DNA from: JAUVDZ01 sp964346325 | Lineage (GTDB): Bacteria > Patescibacteriota > Gracilibacteria > UBA1369 > PNNO01 | DNA: 17,049 nt | Assembly (NCBI GenBank): GCA_964346325.1 | Contig: CAYFUK010000027.1 | Span: 1-17,049 of the forward strand | Direction of reading: 5' to 3' | Part shown: piece after piece, positions 1 to 7,147 of the stretch | Layout: each line of letters opens with the position of its first letter | How positions within the stretch are numbered: the stretch's first letter is position 1 | The notes under the pieces: generated by a model | What the model saw: the letters and a program-made list of their open reading frames with translations, nothing else | Databases searched by the model: none | Told to the model about the DNA's origin: nothing | Made by a program: the position numbers and the translations under genes

Positions 1-73
1 TAGTATTAGCGACTTAATCATACCACGGTGTCCTAAATGTCTGTGTATTGTTTATTTATGTATAAATTTTTTC

Positions 74-102
74 TTGACACAAATAAGTAAATAAGTTATA
101 AA
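74..102 (+). promoter_or_regulatory. Sigma-70-type promoter of the first SLH gene
   Basis: TTGACA (74-79), a 17-base spacer and TATAAA (97-102) form a near-consensus housekeeping promoter. Transcription would start near 109, giving an AT-rich leader of about 20 bases before the ATG at 130. No Shine-Dalgarno sequence is visible in that leader. Bases 1-73 hold no gene I can support. Confidence 0.7.
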
Positions 103-129
103 TATATCTTAATTTTAATTACTCATATT

Positions 130-1023
130 ATGAATTATCTTAAAAAAATCATATCATCAATTGCAGTATTTGCTTTTGCTATAAGCCTAACCGCCAATAC
201 CGCAAACGCGGAAAATTCAGTGTTTGCCGTTAATAACGACGGTACATTCGGCATGGGTGTAGAAGTTTTTCGTGAAGTTTGCGAAGTTACCGGCGGCGTT
301 TGGGATGTTGAAAGCGGAAGACATATTTGTCATTGCCGGGAAGGAGAATTTAATTATCCCTACGGATGTCCGGAATATATAGAAGAAGAAAAAGAACCTG
401 AAGATGATTATTGGTATGATCCGGACTATGATGATCCGGACTATGATGATCCGGACTATGATGATGATCGCAGACCCGCTTTTTGGGATCTGGCCGGTCA
501 TCCCGATGAATTTTATGTTATGGAACTTTATGATTTGGGAATACTAAGAGGATATCCCGATGGTTCATTCAGGCCCGATCAGCCAGTAACAAGAGCTGAA
601 ATGGCAAAGATGGCCATGATGGCCGCAAAAGTTGAACCATTGTCATGTGATGAAGACAGAAACAAATTCTTTGTTGATCTTGATAACTGGCAGGCGCCAT
701 GGATTAATGCCGCATACAGAATGGATATAGTTGAAGGGTATTCCGGATATAACAGCGGTGTAAGGATCTTTAAACCCAATAATCTCGTTAACAGGGTAGA
801 AGGTGTAAAACTTGTTCTTGCCGCTTTTGGCCGAAGACCGCTTGATTTTGAAAAAACTTCGTTCACGGATGCCGAGGGTTGGATGATCCCATGGCTTGAA
901 GACGCATTCAGAATAGGATTGATTGATAATTATAATGGCAGATTTTACCCTGCAGATCCGATGACAAGGGGTACTGCATCAAGAGTTATTGTTAAAATGC
1001 TACAATATTCCGGAGATATCTAG
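130..1023 (+). CDS. Secreted S-layer-homology (SLH) domain protein
   Basis: Exported surface protein of 297 aa. Residues 1-27 are a classical signal peptide (KK, hydrophobic core, cleavage after A-N-A at 27). Residues 50-81 form a small cysteine motif (C51, C67, C69, C80) around a TGG-W core, probably disulfide-bonded outside the cell. Residues 82-115 are acidic and include three exact D-P-D-Y-D repeats. Three SLH repeats follow at about 118-167, 179-234 and 243-295; the first has the typical GYPDGSFRPDQPVTRAEMAK core. SLH domains anchor proteins to cell-wall polymers. The start is set by the signal peptide and the promoter just upstream. The next gene is also an SLH protein in the same direction, so the pair probably serves the cell envelope. 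The exact ligand is unknown; there is no catalytic domain. Confidence 0.85.
   Translation: MNYLKKIISSIAVFAFAISLTANTANAENSVFAVNNDGTFGMGVEVFREVCEVTGGVWDVESGRHICHCREGEFNYPYGCPEYIEEEKEPEDDYWYDPDYDDPDYDDPDYDDDRRPAFWDLAGHPDEFYVMELYDLGILRGYPDGSFRPDQPVTRAEMAKMAMMAAKVEPLSCDEDRNKFFVDLDNWQAPWINAAYRMDIVEGYSGYNSGVRIFKPNNLVNRVEGVKLVLAAFGRRPLDFEKTSFTDAEGWMIPWLEDAFRIGLIDNYNGRFYPADPMTRGTASRVIVKMLQYSGDI
421..465 (+). repeat. Three perfect 15-bp tandem repeats in the SLH gene
   Basis: The unit CCGGACTATGATGAT occurs three times in a row without a mismatch (421-435, 436-450, 451-465). It encodes a repeated P-D-Y-D-D acidic linker between the cysteine motif and the SLH repeats. The 15-bp unit keeps the frame, so copy number can change without breaking the protein. 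Confidence 0.9.
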
Positions 1024-1032
1024 TTTAATTAT

Positions 1033-1061
1033 TTTAAAAGTTCCTCCCTTTAAGGTAAAAT
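1033..1061 (+). promoter_or_regulatory. Possible promoter of the BsuPI-SLH gene
   Basis: TTTAAA (1033-1038), a 17-base spacer and TAAAAT (1056-1061) make a moderate promoter match. Initiation near 1068 would fall inside the left arm of the hairpin at 1062-1095, so this transcript would lack most of that arm. The motif is weak enough to be chance in AT-rich DNA. Confidence 0.35.
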
Positions 1062-1100
1062 GAGACATGGTAATTAACCTTCAAAGCCATGTCTCTTTTT
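1062..1100 (+). terminator. Terminator-like hairpin enclosing the next start codon
   Basis: GAGACATGG (1062-1070) and CCATGTCTC (1087-1095) are a perfect 9-bp inverted repeat with a 16-base loop, followed directly by TTTTT (1096-1100). After one T-T mismatch the A-run at 1057-1060 can pair with the T-run. This fits an intrinsic terminator for the upstream SLH gene, yet the right arm contains the ATG (1089-1091) of the next gene. It may therefore act both as a terminator and as a start-codon-masking structure in read-through mRNA. Confidence 0.55.
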
Positions 1101-2096
1101 AAAAAATTCAACTTAAGCTTTATTATTACTTGTTTGATTTTTGCTCAAAGCGCTAATGCCGAATTTGTAACTGATTTTCGCGTTACAACATTAACCGAAA
1201 AACAAAGCTATGATCTTGAAGATATGGTTATAGTCACAATGCAGGCTGAAAATCATACTGATCAGGATATTTTTTTAAGTTTCGATTCAGGTTGCCAAAT
1301 GGGGCTTGAAGTTTTTTTGAATGATCAGATTATATACAGCGAAGAAATGTATCCCAGAAACTGCAGTGATGAACCTACGAGTTTTACGCTTCCAAAAGAC
1401 AAAAAGGCTGTCTGGACAAGAAATCTTAAAAGTTCTGATGATGGATATCCTTTTAAAGAAAACGGACGTTATAAAATACACGCATATATAATGGATCATG
1501 AAAACGAGGAATGGTTTAATCAGTCTACATCTTATGTGAATGTGGTTTTTGGTGAAGAATCTTTATACGCTTTTACCGATATATCCGATCACTGGGCGAA
1601 AAATTATATACAAAAATTATATGATCAGGCGATTGTTCAGGGATATGATGATGGAAGTTTTAAGCCGGATTCACCCATTAACAGAGCGGAATTCGTGAAA
1701 ATGGCATTGGATGCAGCCGATATCCGGTTAAGTGAAACCCATGATGATGAAAATTTTAAATTTGAGGATTTGGATGATTGGCAGATTCCGGGTGTATATG
1801 AGGCCTGGAAAATGGATATAGTTCAGGGTTATGATGAAACAACGTTTGCTCCCGCACAGGATATAACCCGGGCGGAAGCTCTAAAAGTGGCATTGCTTGC
1901 TTTTGGCGCGGATATACCTGAAAATGCCGATGAGTATGCGTTTGAAGATACCAAAGATCACTGGGCTTCTTCATATATTAATTTTGCGTATTTGAATTAT
2001 GTGGTAGCCGGACGTGAGGATGGTATGTTTTACCCCGATGATTCTATTACGCGCGCGGAAGCGGCAAAAATTATAAGTAAATTAACCGAATTATAA
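1089..2096 (+). CDS. Secreted BsuPI-like / SLH domain protein
   Basis: 335-aa exported protein. Residues 1-24 are a signal peptide (FKKF, hydrophobic core, cleavage after A-N-A). Residues 26-155 form a beta-rich domain resembling the intracellular proteinase inhibitor BsuPI family: alternating strands, an N-x-T/S-rich edge and a late G-R-Y-K-I-H-A-Y strand. This assignment comes from the sequence pattern only. Three SLH repeats follow at about 161-212, 222-273 and 283-335, with cores such as GYDDGSFKPDSPINRAEF and FYPDDSITRAEAAKI. The protein ends right after the third repeat, so the SLH block is the wall anchor and the N-terminal domain is the displayed part. An in-frame stop at 1071-1073 and no other start before 1089 fix the N-terminus. 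The start codon lies in a hairpin and has no Shine-Dalgarno sequence. Confidence 0.82.
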   Translation: MSLFKKFNLSFIITCLIFAQSANAEFVTDFRVTTLTEKQSYDLEDMVIVTMQAENHTDQDIFLSFDSGCQMGLEVFLNDQIIYSEEMYPRNCSDEPTSFTLPKDKKAVWTRNLKSSDDGYPFKENGRYKIHAYIMDHENEEWFNQSTSYVNVVFGEESLYAFTDISDHWAKNYIQKLYDQAIVQGYDDGSFKPDSPINRAEFVKMALDAADIRLSETHDDENFKFEDLDDWQIPGVYEAWKMDIVQGYDETTFAPAQDITRAEALKVALLAFGADIPENADEYAFEDTKDHWASSYINFAYLNYVVAGREDGMFYPDDSITRAEAAKIISKLTEL

Positions 2097-2110
2097 TCGA
2101 AAAAAAACCT

Positions 2111-3502
2111 TTGGAAATAGCGGTTTTTGTTTTGGGAATTGTTTTGATTGCCTTGTTTTTCGGATTTGGTTCTTATTTTAAAGACATGCAGGTGAATGCT
2201 GTTGAAAATGATACAATTATTAAACAAAGCACTTCAACCAGGTATGCCGGAGCAATAACCCATGAACAAAATTTACCTGAATTACAAAAAATATACGGCA
2301 ATATAAAGATTGTTGAATCAAACATTAAACCTTTGGCAACAGCACGCAGCTATAATGAATCGGATTTTGTTGTGGCTTTGATTGAAGGTTCACGAAATGA
2401 TGATATTTTTGATGAAATTCATAACAACACATTCGAAAGAGTAATAAAGAATTTTGAATTTACCGGAGTTAAATATACGGCTGTGGCAAATCCCGAAGAA
2501 ATAAAAACAGCATTATATTATTTTGATTTAATGCAAGCGCGTGATGTGGAAGAAAAAGACGGAGTTTATTATTTTAAAGAGGGGAAATCCGATTATGAGG
2601 GACCTGTAACATTAACAGGATTCGGAGATGTTATGTTGGGTCGTCATGTGCGCACTTTAATGGATCAAAACGGCTTGGATTATCCGTTTGGAAATATCGG
2701 CGATTTAAAAGGGACTGATTTTGTACACGCAAATCTTGAAGGGCCTATTAAAGAATTTGCCGTGCCTACAAGCAAATCAATATCATTTAGATTTAAACCC
2801 GATGTAGTATGGCCTCTTAAAGATTCCGGAATAAACATTGTTACTATTGCCAATAATCATGCTTTGGATCAAGGATGGAATGGCCGAGACGACACAAAAA
2901 AATTCTTAAATCAAGCCGGAATTCGTCACTTTGGACATCCGAAGAATACTAAAGATGACAATGTCTACATCGGTGAAATTGCTGATAAAAAAGTGGCATT
3001 TATAGGATATGATGACACGATTTTTAAGGTTGATGGTAATTCGGCACGCGAATTGATAACGGAGCTGGAAGATGAGGTTGATTTAACGGTGGTTTCTATT
3101 CACTGGGGAGCCGAATATAAGCATCAGCCTTTGCAGCGCAAGGTATATCTGGCACATTTGTTTGCTGACAGCGGCGCAGACCTTGTTATTGGACATCATC
3201 CTCATGTTGTCCAGACAATGGAGATTTATAATGATGTACCGATATTTTACAGCCTTGGAAACTTTGTATTTGACCAGTATTGGTCACTCGATACTCAGGA
3301 AGGCATTGGAATCGGAGCTGAATTTTATGATGACAGGCAGGTTTTATATTTGTACCCTTATAAATTGCCGAACAGTCAGCCTGAATTTATGGTTGGGGAT
3401 GAGCGTGTGAATTTTTTGGAGAAATTTATTGAATGGGGAGATTACAGTGAAGACATGGCTAAACAAATACGTTCCGGTAAGGTTGAGATTTTGTATGAAT
3501 AA
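2111..3502 (+). CDS. CapA-family (PGA_cap) metallophosphatase-fold membrane protein
   Basis: 463 aa from a TTG start. Residues 2-20 are one hydrophobic membrane anchor. Residues 30-160 are an unassigned N-terminal region. Residues 166-420 form the PGA_cap domain related to CapA/PgsA of poly-gamma-glutamate systems, which has a calcineurin-like fold. Its motifs are GDVMLGR (172-178), NLEGPI (208-213), NNHALDQG (248-255), SIHWGAEY (329-336), GHHPHVVQ (361-368) and YSLGNFVFDQ (380-389), so the metal-ligand His, Asp and Asn positions look intact. No capB or capC is nearby, so a PGA capsule role is not supported; an envelope polymer phosphatase or modification role is as likely. The frame is open upstream to 2081, and residues K-K-P just before the TTG would suit a membrane anchor, so a rare ATT, ATA or ATC start (2081-2098) is possible. 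Confidence 0.8.
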   Translation: MEIAVFVLGIVLIALFFGFGSYFKDMQVNAVENDTIIKQSTSTRYAGAITHEQNLPELQKIYGNIKIVESNIKPLATARSYNESDFVVALIEGSRNDDIFDEIHNNTFERVIKNFEFTGVKYTAVANPEEIKTALYYFDLMQARDVEEKDGVYYFKEGKSDYEGPVTLTGFGDVMLGRHVRTLMDQNGLDYPFGNIGDLKGTDFVHANLEGPIKEFAVPTSKSISFRFKPDVVWPLKDSGINIVTIANNHALDQGWNGRDDTKKFLNQAGIRHFGHPKNTKDDNVYIGEIADKKVAFIGYDDTIFKVDGNSARELITELEDEVDLTVVSIHWGAEYKHQPLQRKVYLAHLFADSGADLVIGHHPHVVQTMEIYNDVPIFYSLGNFVFDQYWSLDTQEGIGIGAEFYDDRQVLYLYPYKLPNSQPEFMVGDERVNFLEKFIEWGDYSEDMAKQIRSGKVEILYE

Positions 3503-3511
3503 TGGTATAAT
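3483..3511 (+). promoter_or_regulatory. Promoter of the MBL/beta-CASP nuclease gene
   Basis: TTGAGA (3483-3488), a 17-base spacer and TATAAT (3506-3511), with a TGG extension just before the -10. The -35 lies inside the end of the CapA-like gene. The predicted start near 3518 leaves an AT-only leader of about 24 bases with no Shine-Dalgarno sequence. Confidence 0.7.
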
Positions 3512-3541
3512 ATACTAATGTAATAATTAAATCATTTTAAT

Positions 3542-4954
3542 ATGAAACTTGAATTTTTAGGTGCGGCTAAAGAAGTTACGGGTTCCAAGCATCTTTTACA
3601 TGTAAACGGCAAAAAGATTCTTTTGGATTGCGGAATGTTCCATGGCAGACGTCAGGAAGCACGTGAAAAAAACGAGGATTTCGGTTTTAATCCGGCTGAA
3701 GTTGATGCTGTTATACTTTCTCATGCACATATTGATCATAGCGGATTGCTTCCATTATTGGTAAAACGCGGATTTAAAGGCCCAATTTATTCAACTTTTG
3801 CAACAAGAGATTTGTGTCATCACATGCTTCTGGACAGTGCATATATACAAGAACGTGAGGCTGAATATATTAATAAGAAAAAACGTAAAAAAGGAGAAGA
3901 TACAATTGAGCCGTTATATAAAACGGAAGATGCTCAGCAGGCACTTGGCCAGTTTGTGGGAATGGGTTATGAAAGAACTTTTGCTGTAGAAGATGCGTTG
4001 GCAGCATGTTTTTATGATGCCGGACATATTCTCGGGTCATCTGTTGTTCATCTTATCGCTTATGAAAGTGATATAGATAAAAGAACCACAATAGGTTATA
4101 CGGGAGATCTCGGAAGAAAAGGGATTCCTCTATTGAAAGATCCTCAGTTAATGCCAAAATGTGATTATTATATTACCGAGACAACATATGGTAATCGTCT
4201 TCATGAAGCTTTTGATCAGCTCGATAAGCAACTTATTGATATTGTAAATCACACATACGAAAAAGGAGGAAAATTAATAATTCCCGCTTTTTCGGTTGGA
4301 AGAACGCAGGAAGTCGTATACAGGCTTAACTCGGCGATAAACAATAAAGACATCCCTGAATTTCCGATATTTGTAGACAGTCCTTTATCAGGTAATGTTA
4401 CAGAGGTTTTTTCGGCTCATCCGGAATGTTTTGATCGCGAAACTTATCGTGAATTCATCGATAATAGACTGAACCCTTTTGGATTTGGAAGAATAAAATA
4501 TATAAGTGATGTTGAGGAATCCAAAAAACTTAATACCTATAATAAGCCCTGTATTATTATTTCAGCTTCGGGAATGTGCGAATTCGGAAGGATACTGCAT
4601 CATTTAAAGAATAATATTGAAGATCCCCGAACAACATTGATGCTTGTCGGATATATGGCCGAACATACACTCGGAAGAAGAATCCAGGAAGAAAGGCCTT
4701 CGGTTAATATTTTCGGAGAACCGTATGATTTAAAATGTGATGTTGAAAAAATCAATGCCTTCTCGGCTCATGCCGACCGCAGTGATTTGATTGATTATAT
4801 GACCCATATTGAAGGAATAAAAAAGGTGTTTCTTGTACATGGCGAAACGGATCAGCTTAATGCCTTTAAAAAAGTTTCAAGTGAAAACGGTTATGATAAT
4901 GTTGAAATTCCATCGCCCGGAACAGTTGTTAATTTAACTGACAGCAAGCTATAA
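3542..4954 (+). CDS. MBL-fold/beta-CASP RNA-processing exonuclease (YSH1/CPSF-like)
   Basis: 470 aa, full length for bacterial CPSF73-like metallo-beta-lactamase nucleases. The MBL motifs are present: HAHIDHSG (61-68, ligands H61, H63, D65, H66), GHILGS (161-166, H162) and YTGDLG (186-191, D189). The beta-CASP insert runs from about 205 to 395 with ETTYG (213-217), FVDSPL (277-282) and SASGM (341-345). The C-terminal RNA-specificity part carries FSAHADR (407-413, H410) and LVHGE (431-435, H433). Family members are zinc-dependent RNA endo- or exonucleases in RNA turnover. The N-terminus begins directly at the first beta strand, as usual. It has its own promoter and stands alone as a single gene before tRNA-Gly. 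It is not RNase J, which is longer and has an extra C-terminal domain. Confidence 0.9.
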   Translation: MKLEFLGAAKEVTGSKHLLHVNGKKILLDCGMFHGRRQEAREKNEDFGFNPAEVDAVILSHAHIDHSGLLPLLVKRGFKGPIYSTFATRDLCHHMLLDSAYIQEREAEYINKKKRKKGEDTIEPLYKTEDAQQALGQFVGMGYERTFAVEDALAACFYDAGHILGSSVVHLIAYESDIDKRTTIGYTGDLGRKGIPLLKDPQLMPKCDYYITETTYGNRLHEAFDQLDKQLIDIVNHTYEKGGKLIIPAFSVGRTQEVVYRLNSAINNKDIPEFPIFVDSPLSGNVTEVFSAHPECFDRETYREFIDNRLNPFGFGRIKYISDVEESKKLNTYNKPCIIISASGMCEFGRILHHLKNNIEDPRTTLMLVGYMAEHTLGRRIQEERPSVNIFGEPYDLKCDVEKINAFSAHADRSDLIDYMTHIEGIKKVFLVHGETDQLNAFKKVSSENGYDNVEIPSPGTVVNLTDSKL

Positions 4955-4971
4955 AATATAGAGAGATTGTA

Positions 4972-4999
4972 TTGAAATTTATACCAAATTAGATATAAT
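4972..4999 (+). promoter_or_regulatory. Promoter of tRNA-Gly
   Basis: TTGAAA (4972-4977), a 16-base spacer and TATAAT (4994-4999). Transcription would begin near 5006, about 30 bases before the mature tRNA 5' end, leaving a short leader for RNase P to remove. Confidence 0.65.
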
Positions 5000-5036
5000 G
5001 CTTTTTGCACTTTCAGTTTTATTGTTACTTAAATGT

Positions 5037-5111
5037 GCGGGTATAGTATAGTGGCTATTACGTCGGCCTTCCAAGCCGAATACACGGGTTCGATCCCCGT
5101 TACCCGCTCCA
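5037..5111 (+). tRNA. tRNA-Gly (anticodon TCC)
   Basis: A full cloverleaf can be drawn. The acceptor stem is GCGGGTA (5037-5043) with TACCCGC (5101-5107), discriminator T, and an encoded CCA (5109-5111). The anticodon stem TCGGC/GCCGA (5063-5067/5075-5079) closes the loop CTTCCAA, with anticodon TCC at 5070-5072. The T arm is ACGGG-TTCGATC-CCCGT (5084-5100). It reads GGA and, by wobble, other glycine codons. No intron is present. A nucleotidyltransferase gene starts 36 bases downstream. Confidence 0.97.
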
Positions 5112-5131
5112 TTTAGTTTTTCTTAATAATT

Positions 5132-5140
5132 TGGTATCAT
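5132..5140 (+). promoter_or_regulatory. Extended -10 giving a leaderless start for the nucleotidyltransferase
   Basis: TGG-TATCAT (5132-5140) is an extended -10 box. It ends six bases before the ATG at 5147, so transcription would start on or next to the A of the start codon. The -35 region is weak (TTTAGT at 5112-5117). Confidence 0.5.
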
Positions 5141-5146
5141 ACAAGC

Positions 5147-5635
5147 ATGAATATTTTTGAAAAAATCTTTAAGGAATTTAATAAAGCCAAGATTAAATAT
5201 CTGGTTGTTGGAGGTGTTGCAGTAAATCTTCACGGATATGTCAGATTTACCGGTGATCTTGATCTTTTATTATTTTTAGAAGAGAAAAATTTAGAAAAAG
5301 TGGATAAAGTTATGCATAAATTAGGTTATTCGGAACGTTTACCCGTCTCAATCATCTCTTTAAAAAATGAAAAACTGGTTAAGACATGGCTTAAAGATAA
5401 AAATATGAGAGCGTTTTCTTTTACTCCTCCCAAAGATAATCCTCTACAGATTGATATAGTGATTGAGGAATCTTTAAAATTTGATAAAATCGTTAAGGAC
5501 AAAGTAACAAAAAGGATTGATAATGTCTCAATCCCTGTAGTTTCAATTGATCAGTTGATTAAAATGAAAAGGAAAGCAAATAGACAGCAAGATATAACGG
5601 ATTTGGAAGCATTAATTAAATTAAAGAAATTATGA
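5147..5635 (+). CDS. AbiEii-like / DUF6036-type nucleotidyltransferase
   Basis: 162 aa, full length for small minimal nucleotidyltransferases. A GG pair at 22-23 (VVGGVAVNLHG) is followed by GDLDLLL at 36-42, giving the Mg-binding D37 and D39, with the third Asp in QIDIVIEE (D103). The C-terminus (133-162) has the family pattern of an aspartate-rich helix after S-I-D-Q-L-I-K-M-K-R-K and R-Q-Q-D-I-T-D-L. Related proteins include toxins of AbiE-type systems that modify RNA, and also proteins of unknown role, so a toxin function is only a possibility here. The stop codon overlaps the start of a 43-codon gene (ATGA at 5632-5635), so the two are probably translated together. The module sits right behind tRNA-Gly. 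Confidence 0.82.
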   Translation: MNIFEKIFKEFNKAKIKYLVVGGVAVNLHGYVRFTGDLDLLLFLEEKNLEKVDKVMHKLGYSERLPVSIISLKNEKLVKTWLKDKNMRAFSFTPPKDNPLQIDIVIEESLKFDKIVKDKVTKRIDNVSIPVVSIDQLIKMKRKANRQQDITDLEALIKLKKL

Positions 5636-5763
5636 AGAAAAAAGCCCGAAAAAAACCGAATTTTGATATAAAAATTCTTAAGATTTGGAAGAAAACCAGT
5701 ACAAAAGGAAAACTTAATTGGCTGGAAAGTGCTTTAAGGTTTGGGAAGCTGAGAAAATTTTAA
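5632..5763 (+). CDS. 43-aa basic partner protein of the nucleotidyltransferase
   Basis: Translation from the ATG at 5632 gives 43 residues: a very basic N-terminus (KKKARKKP) and then an I-W-K-K-T-(x)4-K-L-N-W-L-E-S-A-L helix. This W-T-x(n)-L-x-W-L-E pattern resembles short proteins often encoded next to similar nucleotidyltransferases, but I cannot name a family. The ATGA overlap with the preceding stop argues that it is real and co-translated. It could be the regulatory or antitoxin half of a pair, or a small nucleic-acid-binding helper; neither is shown. Its end at 5763 coincides with a change to more GC-rich noncoding DNA. Confidence 0.7.
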   Translation: MKKKARKKPNFDIKILKIWKKTSTKGKLNWLESALRFGKLRKF

Positions 5764-5930
5764 AAAAGTTCTAACATTGTTGCAGGCTCCGCTCCAAACG
5801 GGAAATCGCGATTTTTTCGGCTTCTTACTTTGTCGTAAAAGCGGATTGTTTGACGGGCTGAATCTATTCCCGGATACTGTCGAAATCCCGTACCGGTACG
5901 GGATTAGGCGAATTTCAGTTAAAAGATACA
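5764..5930. repeat. GC-richer noncoding segment, candidate dispersed repeat element
   Basis: No convincing gene lies between the 43-aa gene and the terminator at 5931. The segment is visibly richer in G+C than the flanking genes. It contains palindromes such as AAATCGCGATTT and a perfect 22-bp palindrome (5884-5905). A 72-codon minus-strand reading frame across it has no family features and looks incidental. The composition shift and palindromes fit a mobile or dispersed intergenic repeat, or a structured RNA. The repeat assignment is inference. Confidence 0.4.
5884..5905. repeat. Perfect 22-bp palindrome
   Basis: Each 11-base half, AATCCCGTACC and its exact complement GGTACGGGATT, meets with no spacer. 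As DNA it could be a dimer binding site or a recombination/transposition target; as RNA it would be a GC-rich hairpin. It lies between convergent genes and has no T-run after it on either strand, so it is not a standard terminator. Confidence 0.85.
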
Positions 5931-5964
5931 AGAATACCCCAATTTTAAACAATTGAGGTATTCT
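5931..5964 (-). terminator. Terminator of the sigma / membrane-protein operon
   Basis: AGAATACCCCAATT (5931-5944) pairs with AATTGAGGTATTCT (5951-5964) in 13 of 14 positions around a 6-base loop. Read on the minus strand the stem lies about 10 bases after the stop codon at 5975 and is followed by the T-rich TGTATCTTTT. Confidence 0.65.
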
Positions 5965-5974
5965 ATAGTATTAA

Positions 5975-7147
5975 TTATGGTCTGCCGTCAGGTACATTTG
6001 TAGTTTGATCGGGCATTGTCGGTTCTTCGGGAAGAGTAGGTTGTTCCGGTTCAGTTGGGCTTTCAGGTTCAGTTGGAGTTTCAGGTGCGGCAGGAACATT
6101 TTCCATTCCTGATTCAACCGCTTCAATTGCTGTTTCGTCGGCTTCGGATGCTTCCAATACATCCGATACTTCACCTGTTTCAGCCGCCTGTGCAACTGCC
6201 TGAGTTTCGGATAATGTTTCCTGAGCATCAGTTATGGCCTGTTTAGCTTCTTCCGATTCGGCATTTTCAGAGGCTTCCTCCAGGGATTGTTCCGCATCCG
6301 CAAGTGCCTGCTGCGCCTCTGCAAGTGCCTGTTCGTCACCGTTAGCTTCGGCTTCCGCCAAGGCATCCTGTGCTTCTTGCATTGAATCCAAAGCATTTCT
6401 TAGTGATTCCCGGGCTTCTTCCGAACCAACTTGATCAATTGCTTCTTCCAGAGCTTGTTGTGCTTCAGTCAATTTTTCAGAAGTCTCTCCGGCTTCTTCA
6501 GTTGTTTGATCAGGTGTTGTTTCAACGTCAACCGTTACAGATTCTTCGCCGTTTTCAATAGCTTCTTCCGTTTCCGTGAGCGCTTCGCCAACTTCAGTTT
6601 GTTCTTTTTGAGTGGTTTCTATTGCTTCGGATATCGTTTCGGAAGTTTCTTCATCTTCGACTTCTGAAAGAGCTTCTTCAAACGATTCAAGTGATTCGTC
6701 CTGAAAATCGCCGATTGCACTTAAAGCTTCCTGTAATTCTTCAGGATTTGTGCTGTCTTCAGCGCTTTCGATTGCATTTTCAGTTGCCTCAACTATCTCC
6801 TGTATAAGTTGTGCAATCTCACTTTCGTTTACATCTTCACCGGCCGCATAAGCTGTCTGCAATTCAAACAGAGATGCTCTTGCTGAATCCAGGTGAGATT
6901 CATACGGACTTAACTCTGCATCGCCGTTACCAAAAGGGTTAACAAGCGCACCCACAAGAAATAGTAACAACAAGGCAAGAATAGAGAGCCCGAGTTTTTT
7001 TCTTTTTTCCATGATTAATTGGGTTAAAGAATAATCAGATTCTGCAGAATTAAAATTGTTCAGCTTTTCTAAAATTTCCCGATCTTTTTGCTCGCTTAAT
7101 TTATGTTTAGGTAAGTTTTTAAAATATTCTTCAATATTTTTATTCAT
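5975..7147 (-). CDS. Single-pass membrane protein with long acidic coiled extracellular region, candidate anti-sigma factor
   Basis: 390 aa with no catalytic motif. Residues 1-50 are a charged cytoplasmic part (YFKNLPKHKLSEQKDREILEKL). Residues 52-70 are one membrane helix. Residues 80-350 are strongly acidic, Ala/Glu/Gln-rich helical segments, probably coiled coil, including an A-E-A-Q-Q-A-L repeat region (about 228-310). Residues 353-380 are a Pro-Thr-Glu-rich tail. Its start overlaps the end of the ECF sigma gene by 8 bases, a typical sigma/anti-sigma layout. It lacks the His-x3-Cys-x2-Cys zinc motif of ZAS anti-sigma factors, so any sigma-binding part would be a different kind. Acidic low-complexity sequence makes family assignment unsafe. 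Alternatives are a DUF5667-like envelope protein or a structural wall-spanning protein. Confidence 0.7.
   Translation of the reverse strand: MNKNIEEYFKNLPKHKLSEQKDREILEKLNNFNSAESDYSLTQLIMEKRKKLGLSILALLLLFLVGALVNPFGNGDAELSPYESHLDSARASLFELQTAYAAGEDVNESEIAQLIQEIVEATENAIESAEDSTNPEELQEALSAIGDFQDESLESFEEALSEVEDEETSETISEAIETTQKEQTEVGEALTETEEAIENGEESVTVDVETTPDQTTEEAGETSEKLTEAQQALEEAIDQVGSEEARESLRNALDSMQEAQDALAEAEANGDEQALAEAQQALADAEQSLEEASENAESEEAKQAITDAQETLSETQAVAQAAETGEVSDVLEASEADETAIEAVESGMENVPAAPETPTEPESPTEPEQPTLPEEPTMPDQTTNVPDGRP

Noticed and set aside
1..21. Minus-strand ATG at 21 with an AGGA upstream, possible start of a divergent gene
   Set aside because: Only seven codons fall in the window; not enough to support a gene.
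3162..3410. 82-codon plus frame inside the CapA-like gene
   Set aside because: Out-of-frame shadow of a well-supported domain, with no features of its own.
5734..5952. 72-codon minus-strand frame over the GC-richer island
   Set aside because: It runs through the palindrome and the terminator, overlaps the 43-aa gene, and has no domain features; treated as noncoding.
6055..6807. Plus-strand frames opposite the acidic membrane protein
   Set aside because: Ser/Ala/Cys- or Leu/Gln-rich translations are mirror images of the Ala/Glu-rich codons on the minus strand.
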